DNA of 64,000 nucleotides from Aspergillus flavus (Eukaryota; Ascomycota; Eurotiomycetes; Eurotiales; Aspergillaceae). The position numbers were made by a program, and so were the translations under genes. Of this stretch, positions 1 through 11,559 are shown in pieces; the first letter of the stretch is position 1, and every line of letters begins with the position of its first letter. The stretch spans positions 1,736,001 to 1,800,000 of the forward strand of contig NC_092410.1 of the NCBI RefSeq assembly GCF_009017415.1. Reading direction: 5' to 3'. The notes under the pieces are model-generated. The model searched no databases. It worked only from the letters and a program-made list of their open reading frames with translations, and was not told the DNA's origin.

Positions 1-419
1 GGTCAGGCAAGAAGGTTGACCGTGGCTTAACTCGACCCCTAAAGGCGAGGAAGCGGGAACAAAGGTTTTGACAAGGGCACCAGCCTGACTTATATCAAAT
101 CAGTATGTGATGAGGTCCAAAAGCGAAGTACATACACATATGAGGTGTAATGCTCCAATGTGAAACAGTACACAGCAGCATACATACGGCAGTAGTCATT
201 AGTAATAGATGTTGCTTATTATAGGGACAAATGAGTGAAGTATGACAACATATGATTAACATTAACACGTCTTCTACTGCCATCACATTCACTCCTTTTC
301 TAATCTTCTGGTTGTCAGGGCTACAAAGCACCTGACTCACGACTAACTTCCTTGTCCTGAGGTTTCTTCCTTCCAGTGTTATTAAACTATCAACCAACCC
401 ATTCTCATCTTCTGTCAGT
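1..419. other. Intergenic, upstream of F-box gene
   Basis: No gene is supported here. An open frame on the minus strand crosses into the F-box gene but has no family features. The stretch from about 240 to 419 presumably carries the promoter and leader of the F-box gene. Confidence 0.5.
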
Positions 420-1900
420 ATGAACAAACTACCCCGGGAAATTGTTCTACAGATCCTATGGATTCTGAAAGACGAAGAGAGCAACATAGCCCCGCTCCTT
501 AGACTCAACTCGCAGTGGTTCAATTGTGGCATATCGGTATTATGGGGAGGTGGGGGCATGGGCCAGGGTATGGATTCTGAACTCGTCGAGGTGCATCAGA
601 GCCGCCGACAGATCTACGCCTCTGTGACTAGATCATTAAATCTCAGAGTAAACCAGAGGGCATATCGAGCAGCTTTCCGTTATCTCACCTTTCCGAAATT
701 GACCAGTCTCACAATCGCTTTTGAGCCTCTTACGTATGAAGAATATCAAAGTCCAGAGTTGCTAGTCCTAGAAGATAAATTTGATCTTCAACAATACTTG
801 CATTCGGGAATCCGATATCTTTGGGTCACTGGATATGTTAACGCAGACCTACTTGCATTTCCCGACACGTACTGTTTCCACTTGCGGACGCTATTTATCA
901 CCAATGTACACCCTCATCATAGACTAAAAATTCTCTCGAGGGTCCTCCAAAACAATGGCACCGTAATCAACGGGGCCCTTACATGGAAGGACCCAGCTAG
1001 GCGTATGGCTGCCGATATTTTCAATATTTTGGCGACACATAATTATCTGCGCCACCTTACCACCGACGGGTTGCTCAATAAATATCTACTGGAAACCCTG
1101 AGCAATTCATCACCGTTTATAGCTTTGCGGGATTTGGATATAAGAGTAACAGATGACGCTCTCTCGTCGCTATTAACAATAGCAGGATCAATACGGGACC
1201 TCAAAACGTTACATCTTTACTTGAGAGAAAGGAGTGACACTTCTGTCCTCGACAGCACCGTATTTCCATCCATCTCCAAGCTAACAGGGCTGCACAGCCT
1301 CGAACTTTCCATCGTTGGAAGTACGGAAGTGATTTCGAATGAGGATCTTTTGTCTCTCGGCAGTTTGACGCAACTGAGAGAACTAAGGCTCCTTTCAAGT
1401 GACAGCTCTTCTTTCCAGGCGCCCCATTTCACAGATAGTGATTTTGAAAAGCTGGTCGCAAATCTTCCTCATCTAGTAGTAATCAAGTTGAAGCTCACTG
1501 GGTCCATACTTACCGCAGTTTGTTTGGGTATCCTAGGCAAACACTGTCCATTACTCGAAATACTTTACCTTGCGGGACACTTTGACATGATGGTGCTCAA
1601 TCCTGAAAAGGTTCCTTTTTTACCATGGCTTACACACTTGGCTGTTGGAGCATTCATTGATACGGAATCAGATATCAGGTTAGTCCAGGACCCTACCTGG
1701 GTGTCTCTCTATGTTGCTATCTTATCTCTAATCTAATATATACTAGCATGCCTACTAAGCATGTCCGACAACTCGAACGGTTATTCCCTAAACTCCGTTC
1801 CCTAAAACATGTTGAGTTTCTTGATCCTAGAGATCTTCCTCCTGAGATGACTTTCTCACATTGGGTCATATATTATTGGGATGAAGGACACATGTGGTGA
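420..1900 (+). CDS. F-box / leucine-rich-repeat-like protein
   Basis: Predicted 470-aa protein in two exons, with the intron at 1679-1746 (GTTAGT...CTAG). Residues about 3-43 read as an F-box: a short helix starting LPREIVLQIL, then conserved hydrophobics and a closing SVLW. The rest is a series of degenerate leucine-rich repeats (patterns such as LxxLxLxL near residues 235-330). By family logic such proteins bind Skp1 through the F-box and present substrates to an SCF ubiquitin ligase; the substrate is unknown. The second exon continues the LRR pattern (LERLFPKLRSLKHVEF) and ends in TGA. A glycine-rich patch (WGGGGMGQG) follows the F-box. The gene at 24020-25473 has the same layout and an intron at the equivalent C-terminal place, so the two are probably paralogues. 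The fold assignment is fairly sure; the exact role is not. Confidence 0.75.
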
Positions 1901-3342
1901 TTGTGTGGCAGCAAGAGAAGAACCAAACCGGGTATATTCAACCCTAATCCGACAAGCCCATGCAAATTGCTACAAGAGGGCCTATTATGTACTTTGGAAG
2001 ATTCCTAACATGAGAGAAATACTGCGTCAGCGGAGTCCGACAGGGTCCAATTATCTCCTCTCCTCCTATGCAATGTAAATTCAATGTATTGAATCTATCT
2101 TATGATATTCTTCTGTCATATCCATAAACTCCCCCGGCCATAGCAAGTCACACAATTGCCCCAGTATTATTCCATACTATTGATCTATTATGCGCGAGAT
2201 ATGGAGTCATTCAAATGCATGCCATTAATTCCATTTGTAGATGGGTGGACCCTATTGATAAATACCCATCGCAAATACACCAAGAGAATCGTATCATATA
2301 TATGGCTGCCTATAATATGTTTTGCCTCTTTTAGCCTCCGTAACAATGGCTATCCAAGCAATTTGATACCCCACTCAAAGTCTTCAGCATGATGATCAGT
2401 ATTCCTGGTCCACATTTCCATCTAAGACACTTGATATATTCGTAGTTACACAGTTAGCTATTTGAGTCGGAAACCTATAGTATGGCAAAGTATATGTGAT
2501 ATCACTTTTTGCACATCTCGTTCGTACTGTTTACATATTCATCATTATAATTACTTCGCCCCTCCACACCTAGTCTAACACCATAGAAGAAGTTTATCTC
2601 GGAGATGGGACGTGTCGATCTAACGCTAATGCATGGCGGCGGTATAGAACTTTACCAGGAAGCTGGATAGTGGAGAATCCAAACACAGGTGGGGCTATAT
2701 GTGTCTAGAATTATCTAGATTGATTCCCTAGATGAAAGTGAGCTCTGCTGATCAGCGTGTGCCTGTCTTCATGGTACTGGCCGATAGATATTTATGTTTA
2801 CTGTGCGACTAATGTCGATGGTACGTTGTCATTTGGTTCTTTGTGGACGCGTTTGGGATCTATGGCTTGGGCTGGCAGGTGCTAATTATTTTTTAAGGGA
2901 ATTTTGTGTTGGTAGAGAAATGGTTTTAATTAGTTTAGAGTCTATTGTAGTCTATTCTAGCTAAAGATGAAATAAATGCAAGGTCTGTCTATCGCTCTAT
3001 CATATGAGATATGCACGCTGTGGTAGGCAGGAATGTACGGATCTGTACATCAACAGGGAATATATGCAAGTCTTGAGAGAAAGAAAAAGAAAATCGAAAG
3101 AGCGAAAGTAAAGGCTAAAGTAGATGTATATACAGTCTATCAAGCTGAAATAAGAAAGAAGAGAAGGGTAAGGGAAGCAGTACTTAACTGCATTTAGAAA
3201 GTAGTCCCTGCGTACGACACAAAGAGAGCCAATTTCTCCAGTGCGGATGTATAAGTATTCTCCGCAAAGGGAACTGCGATGAAGAATGCAACGACACGCG
3301 CAAGGAGCATGTATAAACTTGAGGAGCAAGGTAGCGCATCAT
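1901..3342. other. Intergenic, AT-rich
   Basis: Between the forward F-box gene and the reverse ABC transporter, which converge here. It should contain both 3' ends. Open frames of 60-110 codons occur but lack splice-compatible extensions or recognisable motifs, and I see no repeat or RNA gene. Confidence 0.5.
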
Positions 3343-6300
3343 CTATTCAGCCTTCTTCGAAGCCTTGGTCCTCAGCTTCATCAACGCAAAGACCAAAGCG
3401 TATCCACTGATAGCGAAGATAACGCAGATTCCGGCGTCTCTCCATCCGTAGTAGTAGTGGTTGATGTTGAGCGTGGTCAGGAAGTCACTACCACTGCGGT
3501 ATTCACAGACCCTGCACCCCGATGTAGCGTCAGGATTGGTCAGGTTGATCCTCGAGCCACTACCGGCCATGTAGTCGGCAAGATAATCGCCGCAGGTGCC
3601 GTTGACTGGGTCAAAGATCGCAAATTCGTCCTCGTTGCAGGTCACCTTTGCGCCCCACATGCCGAACACTAACATTCCCGAGGTAACATAGTTGAACGGG
3701 TTCAGGTAGTACATCCAGTATCTCCAGAACACGGTTAATTGGCTGTAAGGCACAAAGATACCACACATCAATGTCAGTGTGCTGATAATCAGAGGGTTGA
3801 CAAGCGCGGCAAAGGTCGGGTTGGGCGCATAGGCTGCAACGAACTGGCCAATGCCGGTATAGATAAACTCATAGATGAGCATGATGAAAAACGTGGCACC
3901 AGACCGGTTGGAGTCATGAGGCAGTCTTACACAGTAATACCAGCAGGCAAAATAGAGAACGGCGCAGACACAAAGATAAGGAAATTCGGAGACAATCAAT
4001 CCAGTAACGAAGGCAACCCATGAATACATCTTAGACTTCTTTTCACGAGCATCGTAAATATCACGGCGCTGGATAAACAATGGCTGAAGTTGGTTGATAA
4101 CACCAGGCGCAACGAATACGAAGTTGAAGATTGTGAACATCTTCAAGTTCAGAGCCGATACACTGGGACCGGTGTGCCAGAAGGAGAATCCGTTAAGCAG
4201 GGCAGAAATAATGTGCAATGAGAACTTGTTATTAACGTAGTTGGTGTTCCGAAATAAGGCGACATTCATGCGGTGGGTGACAATCTTAACTTGATCCCAC
4301 AAGGGCATCGAGAATTCATAGCCATCGTCGTGAGTTCCAGGGGGTTTCGCAGCGGCATCAGAAATCAACTGATCAAGCTCGACCATCATGTGTTCATGTT
4401 CAGGGGATTCAAGCCAGATCTGATGCCAGTCTTTATCTTTCACCTCTTCGATACCTCCGGTCACCACATCAATCATGAACTCGGCAGGATTCGCCTCAAT
4501 AGGACATGAAGCACCGTACTTGCCAAAGTATTGTTTGATTGCTGCGCCGTTGTCACCAATGTCGCCAAAATACACTGTCTTTCCGCCCCTGGCAAGCAGG
4601 AGTAGAGTATCGAATTGAGCGAAAAGCTGAGCGGAGGGCTGATGAATCGTTACTAGCACAGCTTGGCCGACGTCTGCAAGCTTCCGAAGGAATCTGACTG
4701 TGTTGTAGGCCGATTGTCCATCCAAACCAGATGTGGGTTCGTCTAAGAAAATTAGGATACTGGGCTTCGATACCAGCTCCACTCCGATAGTGACACGCTT
4801 TCTCTGCTCAACACTAAGCCCATTGCCGACTGTTCCGATCAAGGTATCTGCCAGGTCGTGAAGCTCAAGTAGATCAATAATCGTATCAACGTACTTGAGC
4901 TTTTCTTCTCTGGGGGTATCTCTGGATTGTCTTAGTAGTGCAGAGAATTCCAATGCCTCTCGGACAGTTGCGTATGGCTCATGAACATCCAATTGTTCGC
5001 AGTACCCTGCCATTCTTTGGAATGACACGGGCAACTCACGACCATCAACCAGTACCGAGCCCTTGATTGTGCCTTCAGTTTTGCGCTGAGCGAGAACGTC
5101 AAGTAATGTCGTTTTGCCTGCACCAGAAGACCCCATCAAAGCGCCTAACATTCCAGGCTTGACCCATCCATGAATATTGTCTAGTAGAACCCTCTCGCCA
5201 GTGGGCGTATTAACCGTGTAGGTAAGGTTCTTCCAGGTGAATATAGACGTATTGTGGGTCAGATTTCCTTCATCGGCAGAGGTCAGCGCATCGCCAGAGC
5301 CTTTTTCGCGTGCGGGATCTTTCTCTTTCTGCGCCTCTGCATCCAGATGGGCACGATGCGCCTTGAGCTTCTCCCGGGGTATAAGGAGAGAGGCTCCGGC
5401 GGCGGCTCCACCCTTCCAGAAACAAGTACAAATAACAGTCAACACGGCGAAGAATCCCCACCAGCCCCAAAGGACGCCATAGTTTCTCCACATTTGCGAA
5501 TGCTTATAGTGAAGGGAAAGGAGATATTGGTCGCCAGTCACGTAGTCAGCCCCAGGAAGCGCACCTCCCACGCCTGTACAAGCCTTGTTTGCAGAGCTGA
5601 CATTCTCGTATCCCGGTCCACTGGGCACAAGGTTATTTCCAACACAGGGAATAGTTTGCCCGTGGAATTCGTTTGATAGAGCAGCTTGGAACGCGTAGGC
5701 AAATGGGTTGGTATAGTACAACTCAAGGAACCAGTTTTTGATGTGTCCTTTGGGAATCATATAACCGGCATACATGACAATGCCCTTGACGGCGGTGCCT
5801 GAGATCTTCGACGCAGCTTCGAATGTGCTGAATCCAGCGCCAATACATCTGAACAGGGCTGTGATACACAACGTTGTGGTAAATAGGATGGCCCAGAAGG
5901 TGAAGAAAGCGGCAGCAGTATGCTTCAAACCCGTCATCCAGTAGATGACAACGGCGAACAGCGTGCATTGCACCAGAAGGACAGGAAGATCGGCAGTAAT
6001 CTGCGCGAGGCAGAAGGCGGATGGGTGATACATGGCGAAAGACTTGTGCTTAATTAACACAGGACGACCTTTGAAGGATTCGGTAACTTCAGACATGGCA
6101 ACGATACAGTTGTACAAGAGCGCAAAGAAGACAGCACCACCCTTTGTGAATAAACCAGCGGTTGTATCAGGGGAGTTGTAGAAGCAGGATCCAGCGATTA
6201 GAGCCATAGCAACCGATAGCACCTGTTTTATGAGGAAGGTAGACTTCTCACCCCACAAGATCTGATATTGGCGAATGGTACAAGCAATGAGCTGATCCCA

Positions 6301-7738
6301 AAAGCCAACGGTGAGTGTGCTACTATTAGGGAGGTACTTTGCTTTTTCCCAGGCCACAGACTCCTTAAACTCTTCCGTTCGCTGTCGGGCAGCGTCCGAG
6401 CTGGGATAATCATACTCCCTAGTCATAGTCTGGTATAGCGTGGATCGCTGGTATTCTGCCAGAATTGCCTCGGCATTCTTTGGGAATCTGTTTTCAAATC
6501 CGGGTCGGATCTTTCGCTCGGTCGGGACAGTCACACCGGTCAAGTAGTCACCTAGAATTTCAATCAGTATGCATCCCATATGTACGGTCTCTGAGCAGGA
6601 TGAGTTACATACCAACATTGGCGCCATCGGAGTACACGAAGCCCAGATCTTCCATGAACGGCTTGGCAGAGGCAGCTGGGCCATAGTAGATCTGTTTTCC
6701 TTCGTCCAGCACTAGGACCTTATCAAACAGGTTGTAGATACCGTTTCCAGCCTGATAGAGGGTCACGATAGTGGTAAGCCCCATTACATTGGTCATTGCT
6801 CTGAGGGCTTTAGCCCACTCCAAGGCTGTGCTTGCATCAAGGCCGCGGGTGCTGTTGTCCCAGGTGAAAATAGAGCCATTGGTGGCCATGCATTCGATAA
6901 TAGAAACTCTTTTTCTCTCACCACCAGAAACACCGCGGACAAATTCATTGCCCACCTTAGTATCGGCAGTGTGTGCAATCTTCATGGATTCTAATAAAAA
7001 CTGTTTCGTCTCGGCAACATAATCGTGCACTGATTTGGTTTCAGCGGGGAGATGCGCCGGGACCTTGAGTTTAGTTGCAAAATCCATGGTTTGGCCAACG
7101 GTTAGACGAGGATAAAAAAGCTCCTCCTCAGTATTCATGACAATCTGGCCCCGGTAATGGGCTGCTTCCTCCGAATTCATGTTTCCAAAGGACACATCAC
7201 CGTGGACAGAGTGGTATCCCTCGCGCCTATTAGCCAGCATCTTAAGAAGCGTAGTGCATCCCGATCCCGGCCGACCCAAAACCAGCAACATTTCACCTGG
7301 TTTAACGCAGCCATGGCTGTCCTGCAAGATGGCTTTGAGGGGTGGCTTTCGGCGCCAGTCCTGAATAAGCTGAATGATATTATACTGAGTGAACTGGTTT
7401 TCCTTGACTGCAGCCTCGGCTGCCAGAACTTCAACGGTGAGGTTCTGCCATGTCACGCCCAGCTCACGCTTTTTGTACCCTGCCGCTTCTGAACGCTCCT
7501 TGTTCCGAATAACCTGATCTGTCATGCTCCATTCCGCATCTCTACCGGGAGGAGGCGTAATATGTGGGCTACCGTGGACGGCAAGGGTTTCCGCACTGGT
7601 AGCTTCACGGACATTGTTATCTGGGACACCGAGGGTTGGCTTTCCGCTATATGCTTCGAACTCTTCGCCAGATTGGTCTCCGTATTCGGTCGGTGCTGTT
7701 GAGGCTGGAAGGGCCTCATCGTGAAGATGGAACTCCAT
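3343..7738 (-). CDS. PDR-type ABC multidrug transporter (ABC-G, full size)
   Basis: Predicted 1444-aa protein in two exons, intron 6552-6612 (GTATGT...CTAG), which restores the family motif around SDGANVGDYLTGV. The layout is NBD1-TMD1-NBD2-TMD2, as in the Cdr1/Pdr5 family, which exports hydrophobic compounds, including azoles, across the plasma membrane. NBD1 (Walker [10 protein letters not shown] at about 155-163, signature VSGGERKR at about 270, Walker B with WDN) carries the usual PDR substitutions of Cys for Lys and Asn for the catalytic acid, so it is predicted to be inactive in hydrolysis. NBD2 has a full Walker A (GSSGAGKTT, about 849) and [10 protein letters not shown]. The length matches the family. 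A short Zn2Cys6 gene lies 1.3 kb upstream on the same strand and may regulate it, which is inference. The substrate cannot be read from the sequence. Confidence 0.96.
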
Positions 7739-9079
7739 CTTGCACGTGCGGTTGTTGAGGGTAGCAACGGTGATATCAGAAAGGTCGGTTCATGCACGCA
7801 GATGAGGACGACAGGCTTTCAACATGCAGTTGATATTAGTAGAGTCTATGCTCTGATCTCTTCTCAAAAGGGAGTAGCGAAAAGTGGGAATGGCTATGTA
7901 TATCTATAATTCCTGAAAATATGGAACAGATCCGTCAAAAGTGGGAATGCTTTTGGGAGAGTGTGTTTGTTACCTAGTCCCACCAAGCATATTCTTGCAA
8001 TTATCGTTTTCCCAGATAGTCCCAACTGAGTAAAAGGCGTGCTGAAGCCGAGTACCCGGGCAGAAAGACAGGCGAAAGATAAACAGCCAAGACGTGGTAG
8101 TCTTGACAGTGCGAAGAATATAACGCATATCTGCCAAAGCGGATCTAGAGGTGCATCTCCCACTAGAAGCTGCAGTTTGATTCGCGAGTTCGTGCTCCAT
8201 ACTGTTCGTAATCTAGAGATGGTGACATTCTAGAATGTGATTACTCGTGGCATCGTTCCCCACTGTGTCTGAGATAACTGCTACAAATCCATATCTTGTC
8301 GGGTATGCATGCGGGAAACGTCCCGTTCGAGCCGATCTGCCACATCGAATTTCGTGAGCCACATTGCTGGGTCCTGGAGCCACATGGGACTTATGCCATG
8401 CGGGGCGAGCGATGTCGTGCTAATGTAATGTTTTTGTTTCATATTCTCGAACAAGATAAAAAGGACTCCACAATGTGGCGCCCTGCCGCGGTTGATCGGC
8501 TTAGTCTTGGCTGCCGATATTTTTCGGCCTCCCGACTCGGCAATGCCCGCGTGGAGCTCTGCCTATTAAATTGTATTTTTCTCAACAAGGAGCATCTTAC
8601 AAAGTAGTTTAGTCTATAGAGCGAGTTACATATGGAGAAGTTGCAGTGAATATACATAGAATAGTCGCTCCTGTACACAACCTCCGCGCGCACTTAAATA
8701 ATACTACATCTCACTGGTCCCCTATAAGGGCGCCAGAAATCAATCAAGTTAGTTTTCAGGTCTGGTCTATAACCATTCACGAGTGTACCATTTGCAAGGC
8801 ATAGATAAGTCTCTACAGGTTGTCCCAGCCACTCCACTTTGTTCCAGTAGATATCTAAAATTCAAAACCGGATTGTTACAGAACTACAAGAGCGAATAAG
8901 TGATACGTAGAAAGCCGATCTTCTTAGAAAATAAATGTACATTGTCACATAATTCATATCGAATATACTAACACTAACCCGAAAAAGCATAGGCATTGGT
9001 CTGCCATCATTCAGAATACAGTGACTCAGCAAAAATATATCAAGTGCGCTCCGTAACAAGTCCCAGCTAAATGACATAA
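7739..9079. other. Intergenic: ABC transporter promoter region
   Basis: Upstream of the pump start and downstream of the short Zn2Cys6 gene. A 103-codon open frame at 8296-8607 has no recognisable features and I do not call it. A CACGTG box occurs at 7743-7748, only five bases before the pump start codon, and a CCG-N8-CGG site occurs at 8514-8527. Nothing else stands out. Confidence 0.45.
8514..8527. promoter_or_regulatory. Candidate Zn2Cys6 site, CCG-N8-CGG
   Basis: The halves CCGA and TCGG face each other around an AT-rich core. Zn2Cys6 dimers bind paired CGG triplets, and this pair lies about 780 bp upstream of the ABC transporter start. Such pairs also occur by chance, so this is only a candidate. 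Confidence 0.2.
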
Positions 9080-10109
9080 TCATAACCCGTAGATATCGGG
9101 CACGCTTGGTGCAATCGCTTCGTCAAATGACGTTGTCATGTAGTCAAAACCCGATATAAAATCCATACTATTGAAGTCAAAAGGATCATTTGGCCAATGC
9201 TGCGAAGTCTGCCATGGTATCAAATTTGCCCCATCTTCCATTGATATACGGGGCGCAAAAAGGCCAGCTGGTGTTTGCGGCATTGATGATTCGGTCTTGA
9301 AACATGGGCTTTGCTGTGGCAAATAAGTCGCAATTGGCGGTGCGAGTGAATCTTGTCCAGCAATATCTTCCGATGTGATGGATGGAAAACGCATTGTTTG
9401 CGTGGTCTCTGACGTAGTATCGATTGACTCTGGGCTTGTTCTGTGCTCTGTACTTTGCGTATTGTCCACTTTATCCTCTAGCACATGGCGTTCTGATCGT
9501 CCAAGGGCTCCCAACTGGCAGAGTATGTCGTGAGTTAATGGATGGCCATTATCTTCGCATCGTAAAGGTCCTCCAGGCCACCCTTCACCTTGTGTTGTAT
9601 GTCGATATAGTTTCTGTAGTGCGTAGACTAGCCATTTCTGCTGTTCCTCTAGCATCTCGGCGTATCTGTGTTGAGAAAGACTGGTTAGATACCAAGGCCA
9701 CGGCCGATATGAGAGAATAAGCTGCAATACGAGTAGACACTCACCCATTAGGATATACCTTCTCACGGCCCGACTTCCTCTCTCCATAGTTACAGTCGGT
9801 CTTGTCAAGCGCACAACGGCCACAGGGGCTTTCCCCATCGCACTGTGAAGGTCAGCCCATTGCGAGATGGCGCACACGGGGCTTAATAATGCCTACCTTG
9901 GCTTTCTTTGACCTACATCGGTCGCATGCCTTACATACTCGCTTTCGAGGACGATTATCAGAAGCAGACTCTTGCACAGAGGACGATGACCCTTGGCGTT
10001 TATTCATTTTGGTCTTGGAGTGATAGTGATTCAGCCTTACATCTTCAGAATGATGCTTATCGGACAAGCTAGTTTGATAATTAGTGGATAGGGATGGATA
10101 GGCGGTCAT
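9080..10109 (-). CDS. Short Zn2Cys6 transcription factor
   Basis: Predicted 298-aa protein in three exons, introns 9666-9744 and 9843-9896. The first intron splits the zinc cluster; splicing gives C62-x2-C65-x6-C72-x5-C78-x2-C81-x6-C88, with basic residues (RSKKAK) between the second and third Cys. After the cluster comes a short linker and YAEMLEEQQ, a dimerisation-type segment often seen in this class. No fungal_trans middle domain is visible; the C-terminal half is Ser/Thr/Gln-rich and acidic, as in an activation region. An alternative start at 10007 (MNKRQG) would shorten the N-terminus by 34 residues. It is on the same strand as the ABC transporter and 1.3 kb upstream of it, so it could be its regulator; this is inference. 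Confidence 0.82.
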
Positions 10110-10506
10110 TAGTCATATGTGCAGTATTTATGCACATTCTTGGGTAAATCTCCTTCCGGGCCCGCAGAGAGCCACATCGTATGTGGGGATTCCCAGGATC
10201 AGAATATCTAATTGGCCGAATGCCGCCACTTTGTGAGCTCAGAACAACTTCATGGTGGACCTTGAGGGCCTCGGTGTTCTGGCCGGATTACTTGATCATC
10301 CCACCATTCCTCCGTATGTTCACTTTTTCCTACCACCAGAAGTAGATCTGAGGCATTTCTTTGAAGAGAAAAGGGGTTGATCTCTAAAGTTTGACGAACT
10401 TTTATCGGAATGCTCTCCGAATGTTGATCGTGGAACTGCGTTTACTTCTCGCCAGGGTGGCAGGGTCTTCATGGCATCCTTCTGCATATAGAGCTATCAG
10501 TGGTCT

Positions 10507-10551
<45 letters not shown>

Positions 10552-11559
10552 ACGTCAGATTCTACTTTGTGGGAGGCCAATTGTGGCATCCAATCCACTA
10601 CAGTCATACAGTAAACTGTTTGAAGAATAGGTTGATCCTAGACGAACCCCTACTTCATGGGACTTATATGTATAATATGTAGGATGTCTCCTTTAATTTC
10701 ATGAAGTAGAACTTACGTTCGACTCCGTTTCATCTTCACTGACAGCTTATACTGGGATGTGTTACTTGCCTTTGCGCAAGGACTTAATTGAGCTGAAGAG
10801 ATATATATTTACGTGCTTATCAGCCACGATGAGCACACTAATTATCCACACTTGCAGCGAAAACACAGCTATCATGAAACTAAACCCATAGTTTAACATT
10901 TGCCATGCTACCCTGAGCTTACTCCCATCAATCAGATTCCCATATTCTCGACTGCTCTGACTTAATCTCAATTATCATTAAGTCAATTTCACGGAATTCG
11001 GCACCGTTCTGAGGAAGATCCTCCAGATCTTATCGATAAGCGCACAGAGACGGTTAACTGCGGAAAAGGGTTCATTCTGCATTAAGTTGAACATTCCAGT
11101 TCTAAAATAAAAAGAAAAACACAGAGACTTTTTCTAATGGAATCCGCCCGGTTGGTTGGTGACGTTGAGATCGGGCCGAGACCCGGCACAGGATCCCGAA
11201 TATGCAACATCGGTTACCCCTATTGGTTTATCAACCCTGCCGAGGTCCGCGGCGCGCACACTAGGGATCAGTAATGATTTCTTAGATTTTGGTTATGTTA
11301 CTTTTAATATCCAACTGCCTCTACTAATTCTTACTCACACTCTAGTTGTAAATCGATGGAGATCCTTCAGCCCTAAGGGCAAGTCCATAATGACAACATC
11401 ATTCGTAGGAGAGTCAAAAATGCTGACTAAAATATTCTTTATCCGGAGAGAACGCCGCGTTTCCCGAATCTCGTCCTAACCTTCAAGATATCTTCCTTGG
11501 TTTGTTTATATGTTTCTTTCTCCAAGCGGGCAGGTTACTAGCTTCGCGCGAACAGGACT
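10110..11559. other. Intergenic between divergent regulators
   Basis: Separates the reverse Zn2Cys6 gene from the forward C2H2 gene, so it holds two promoters. The only strong feature is the long T run listed separately. Open frames at 10500-10682 and 11156-11479 are driven by that run or lack any motif, and I do not call them. Confidence 0.5.
10510..10550. repeat. Poly-T tract, 41 bases
   Basis: An uninterrupted run of 41 T, directly preceded by an alternating TC stretch, in a promoter-bearing interval. It may be a length-variable microsatellite, a nucleosome-excluding dA:dT tract, or the A tail of an old retroposed copy on the minus strand. No target-site duplication or element body was recognised beside it. 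Confidence 0.95.

Noticed and set aside
95..559. 154-codon minus-strand frame at the window start
   Set aside because: It overlaps the F-box gene antisense and shows no family features.
3286..7492. Several 60-140 codon frames antisense to the ABC transporter
   Set aside because: They are mirror frames of a strongly coding gene with no independent signal.
8296..8607. 103-codon open frame upstream of the ABC transporter
   Set aside because: No domain, no splice-compatible extension and odd composition; it lies in the pump promoter region.
10500..10682. Open frame with a phenylalanine run
   Set aside because: Entirely produced by the 41-base T run.
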